Source: an uncultured Bacilli bacterium (GTDB lineage Bacteria > Bacillota_I > Bacilli_A > RF39 > UBA660). Taken from it: DNA of 46,703 bases. Shown piece after piece: positions 45,461 through 46,703 of the stretch. The translations under genes were made by a program, and so were the position numbers. The notes below the pieces were generated by a model. The model was not told the DNA's origin, did not search any database, and saw only the letters and a list, made by a program, of their open reading frames with translations. The stretch's first letter is position 1. Every line of letters begins with the position of its first letter. The stretch covers positions 1 to 46,703 of the forward strand of contig CALVVT010000044.1 in NCBI GenBank assembly GCA_944363935.1. The letters are read 5' to 3'.

Positions 45461-45892
45461 ATGAATAGTATTGAAAAAAGAAAGTTAATGATGGATAATT
45501 ATTTAAATCCTTGTAATAAATGTGAGGTAAATGATAGTAGTTACTTAGTGGGGGATGCAAATAACAATAGCTGTATTGACGAAGTAAAAGTTATGATAAA
45601 AATGGAAAATAATGTTTTAAAAGATATAAAATTTACTGGTGAAGCCTGCGCTATATGTACAAGTTCAGCTTCAGTAATGACAAAATTATTAAAAAATAAA
45701 ACAGTGAATGAAACTAAAAAAATAATGGATAATTTTAGTAAAATGATTAATAATGAAAAATACAATCAAAACATTTTGGAAGAAGCCTTAATTTTTGACG
45801 AAATATATAAACAACCAAATAGAAAAATATGCGCTATGTTACCTTGGAAAGCTACAGAAAAAATAATTAATACTCTTGATAAAGATTTATAA
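45461..45892 (+). CDS. sufU: SufU-type iron-sulfur/zinc sulfurtransferase scaffold
   Basis: The product aligns with SufU: LMMDNYLNPCNKCEVNDSSY at the N-terminus, DANNNSCIDEVKVMIKMENN (first Cys), DIKFTGEACAICTSSASVMTKLL (second Cys) and NRKICAMLPWKATEKI (third Cys). Zinc-bound SufU accepts sulfur from the SufS cysteine desulfurase for Fe-S assembly in Gram-positive bacteria. No sufS, sufB, sufC or sufD is seen in the window, so they lie beyond the edge or elsewhere. The NPRNKG of most SufU is NPCNKC here, adding two Cys. GAGGTG gives the start. Confidence 0.88.
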   Translation: MNSIEKRKLMMDNYLNPCNKCEVNDSSYLVGDANNNSCIDEVKVMIKMENNVLKDIKFTGEACAICTSSASVMTKLLKNKTVNETKKIMDNFSKMINNEKYNQNILEEALIFDEIYKQPNRKICAMLPWKATEKIINTLDKDL

Positions 45893-45935
45893 ACATGATA
45901 AAATGTTAATAGTTAAAAATATGGAGGCCTAGATT

Positions 45936-46268
45936 ATGAAAAAAGTTGTTGGTGCGATTATCGTACTTGTTATTTTAGCGTTAGTTGTTGGAGGAGTATT
46001 TTTATTTTATAATAAAGAGCAAAACAATAAAGAATTAGAAAATGCAATTACTCCTTTAGCTGAAGATTATTTTGATAAATATATGAGTGCAAATACTGGA
46101 AGTAATACTTATACAGTTACTTTAGAAGATTTAAAATCAGCTAATAAAAATGGAGAAGAATACGACTTATCAAAATTAAATAAATGTAGTGATAAAACAT
46201 CAGTTGATATTACAATTGATTATAAAACTGGTAAAGTAAAACAAACAAAAGTCAAACTAGATTGTTAG
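45936..46268 (+). CDS. Small membrane-anchored protein of unknown function
   Basis: One N-terminal hydrophobic helix (VVGAIIVLVILALVVGGVFLFY) is followed by an ~80-residue outward domain (LEDLKSANKNGEEYDLSKLNKCSDKTSVDITIDYKTGKV) with two Cys, one at the very C-terminus (KLDC), perhaps forming a disulfide. The fold resembles the globular part of prepilin-like proteins but lacks the prepilin leader. ATG 45936 lies behind TGGAGG. A strong terminator follows. Confidence 0.68.
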   Translation: MKKVVGAIIVLVILALVVGGVFLFYNKEQNNKELENAITPLAEDYFDKYMSANTGSNTYTVTLEDLKSANKNGEEYDLSKLNKCSDKTSVDITIDYKTGKVKQTKVKLDC

Positions 46269-46281
46269 TTTGACTTTTTTA
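46252..46281 (+). terminator. Rho-independent terminator
   Basis: GTCAAACTA, loop GATTGT, TAGTTTGAC, T6; the left arm lies within the coding end of the previous gene. Confidence 0.9.
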
Positions 46282-46322
46282 TACAATAGGAAAGTCATAC
46301 TTAATTTTATTAAAAAAGCATA

Positions 46323-46351
46323 TTGACAAACATTAGTTCGTATGATATATT
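46323..46351 (+). promoter_or_regulatory. tnpB promoter overlapped by a LexA-box-like site
   Basis: TTGACA (46323-46328), 17-nt spacer, TATATT (46346-46351). Between them CAAAC-ATTA-GTTCG (46327-46340) differs at one base from the Gram-positive LexA box CGAACNNNNGTTCG. Confidence 0.6.
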
Positions 46352-46371
46352 TGTCACAAGAGGTGATAGCT

Positions 46372-46703
46372 ATGAAAATTTTAAAAGGTTATATGTTTAG
46401 ACTTTATCCAGATAAAAACCAAGAATTATTAATTAATAAAACTATTGGCTCTTCAAGACTTGTTTATAATTACTTTTTAGCTGATAGAATTAATTATTAT
46501 AAAAACACTAAAAAAGGAAAAACAGCTTATGAGCAAATAAAAATGATACCATTTTTGTTAAAAGAATATCCATTTCTAAAAGAAGTAGATAGCTGCGCCT
46601 TAAGAAATAGTGTATTTATCCTAGATAATGCTTATCAAAACTTTTTTAATAAAAGTGGTTTCCCTAAATTTAAAAGGAAAGGAATTAATGGAAGTTATAA
46701 AAC
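46372..46703 (+). CDS. TnpB-type protein of the IS200/IS605 group, truncated by window edge
   Basis: The frame from ATG 46372 (behind AGAGGTGA) reads MKILKGYMFRLYPDKNQELL, GSSRLVYNYFLADRINYYKN, then LKEVDSCALRNSVFILDNAYQNFFNKSGFPKFKRKG: the N-terminal helix-turn-helix/wedge region of TnpB proteins. The RuvC domain and any right-end RNA lie outside. TnpB proteins are RNA-guided nucleases associated with IS605-group elements. No tnpA is seen to the left, so this may be an IS1341-type or isolated tnpB. Confidence 0.85.
   Translation, partial: MKILKGYMFRLYPDKNQELLINKTIGSSRLVYNYFLADRINYYKNTKKGKTAYEQIKMIPFLLKEYPFLKEVDSCALRNSVFILDNAYQNFFNKSGFPKFKRKGINGSYK

Overview
The window is low-GC, densely packed bacterial DNA with Shine-Dalgarno sites of the GGAGG/GGTGA type. 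TGA is a normal stop (for example at the tex/lipoprotein and response-regulator/kinase overlaps) and Trp is TGG, so the standard bacterial code applies. Gene content points to an uncultured, probably gut-associated, Firmicutes/Bacilli lineage close to the Mollicutes/RF39-type groups (inference). It looks spore-forming: a germination protease (gpr), SspI, SpoVS, a KinB-like kinase with Spo0A-box-like sites in front of it, and many SipW-type exported proteins.

Layout. 0-4.2 kb: end of an RloB-like defence gene, KinB-like kinase, transglutaminase-like protein, rpsT, gpr. 4.3-7.9 kb: a 1004-residue surface protein and a Pro-rich tail-anchored protein. 7.9-9.4 kb: infC-rpmI-rplT behind an attenuator, with infC apparently starting at ATC and L20 carrying a Rho_N/SAP-like tail. 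9.4-14.1 kb: lipid kinase, HAD phosphatase, rnhB, membrane zinc-ribbon protein, dinB, small Xre regulator. 14.2-15.9 kb: a second SipW-type protein and two tandem copies of a type I toxin-antitoxin-like element. 15.9-22.6 kb: TasA-like domain protein, tex, lipoprotein, then a matrix/export locus of two TasA/camelysin-like proteins, a SipW-like signal peptidase and a DUF5305 protein. 22.6-30.5 kb: candidate small RNA, U32 peptidase, RNHCP protein with an apparently leaderless mRNA, obg, a two-component system, a lone prepilin, Fic protein, rpmB. 30.6-40.1 kb: dnaE, sspI, lemA, a HipA-like kinase module flanked by 26-bp direct repeats, dus, histidine phosphatase, ackA, nrnA. 40.1-42.7 kb: Xre gene remnant, spoVS, SipW-type protein, NodB-like protein without its catalytic motif, Gly/Pro/Tyr-rich small protein. 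42.7-46.7 kb: a third type I toxin-antitoxin-like locus, then a mobile-element area (iteron-like repeats, small RNA, Bro-N protein, truncated transposase) ending at tRNA-Gly, followed by sufU, a small membrane protein and the start of a tnpB.

The most novel material is the family of three small-RNA/toxin loci (15.27-15.87 kb and 42.76-43.27 kb). Each pairs a plus-strand RNA, with its own promoter and hairpin terminator, against a minus-strand transcript whose 5' and 3' ends are complementary. Two of the three encode a short hydrophobic peptide behind a Shine-Dalgarno site; the third has lost its start codon. The terminal pairing is kept by different sequences in different copies, which supports a folded RNA. 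The peptides match no toxin family I recognise.

The second theme is the SipW/TasA locus. At least four further proteins in the window carry the same signal-peptide signature or a related fold and are plausible clients of the one SipW-like peptidase.
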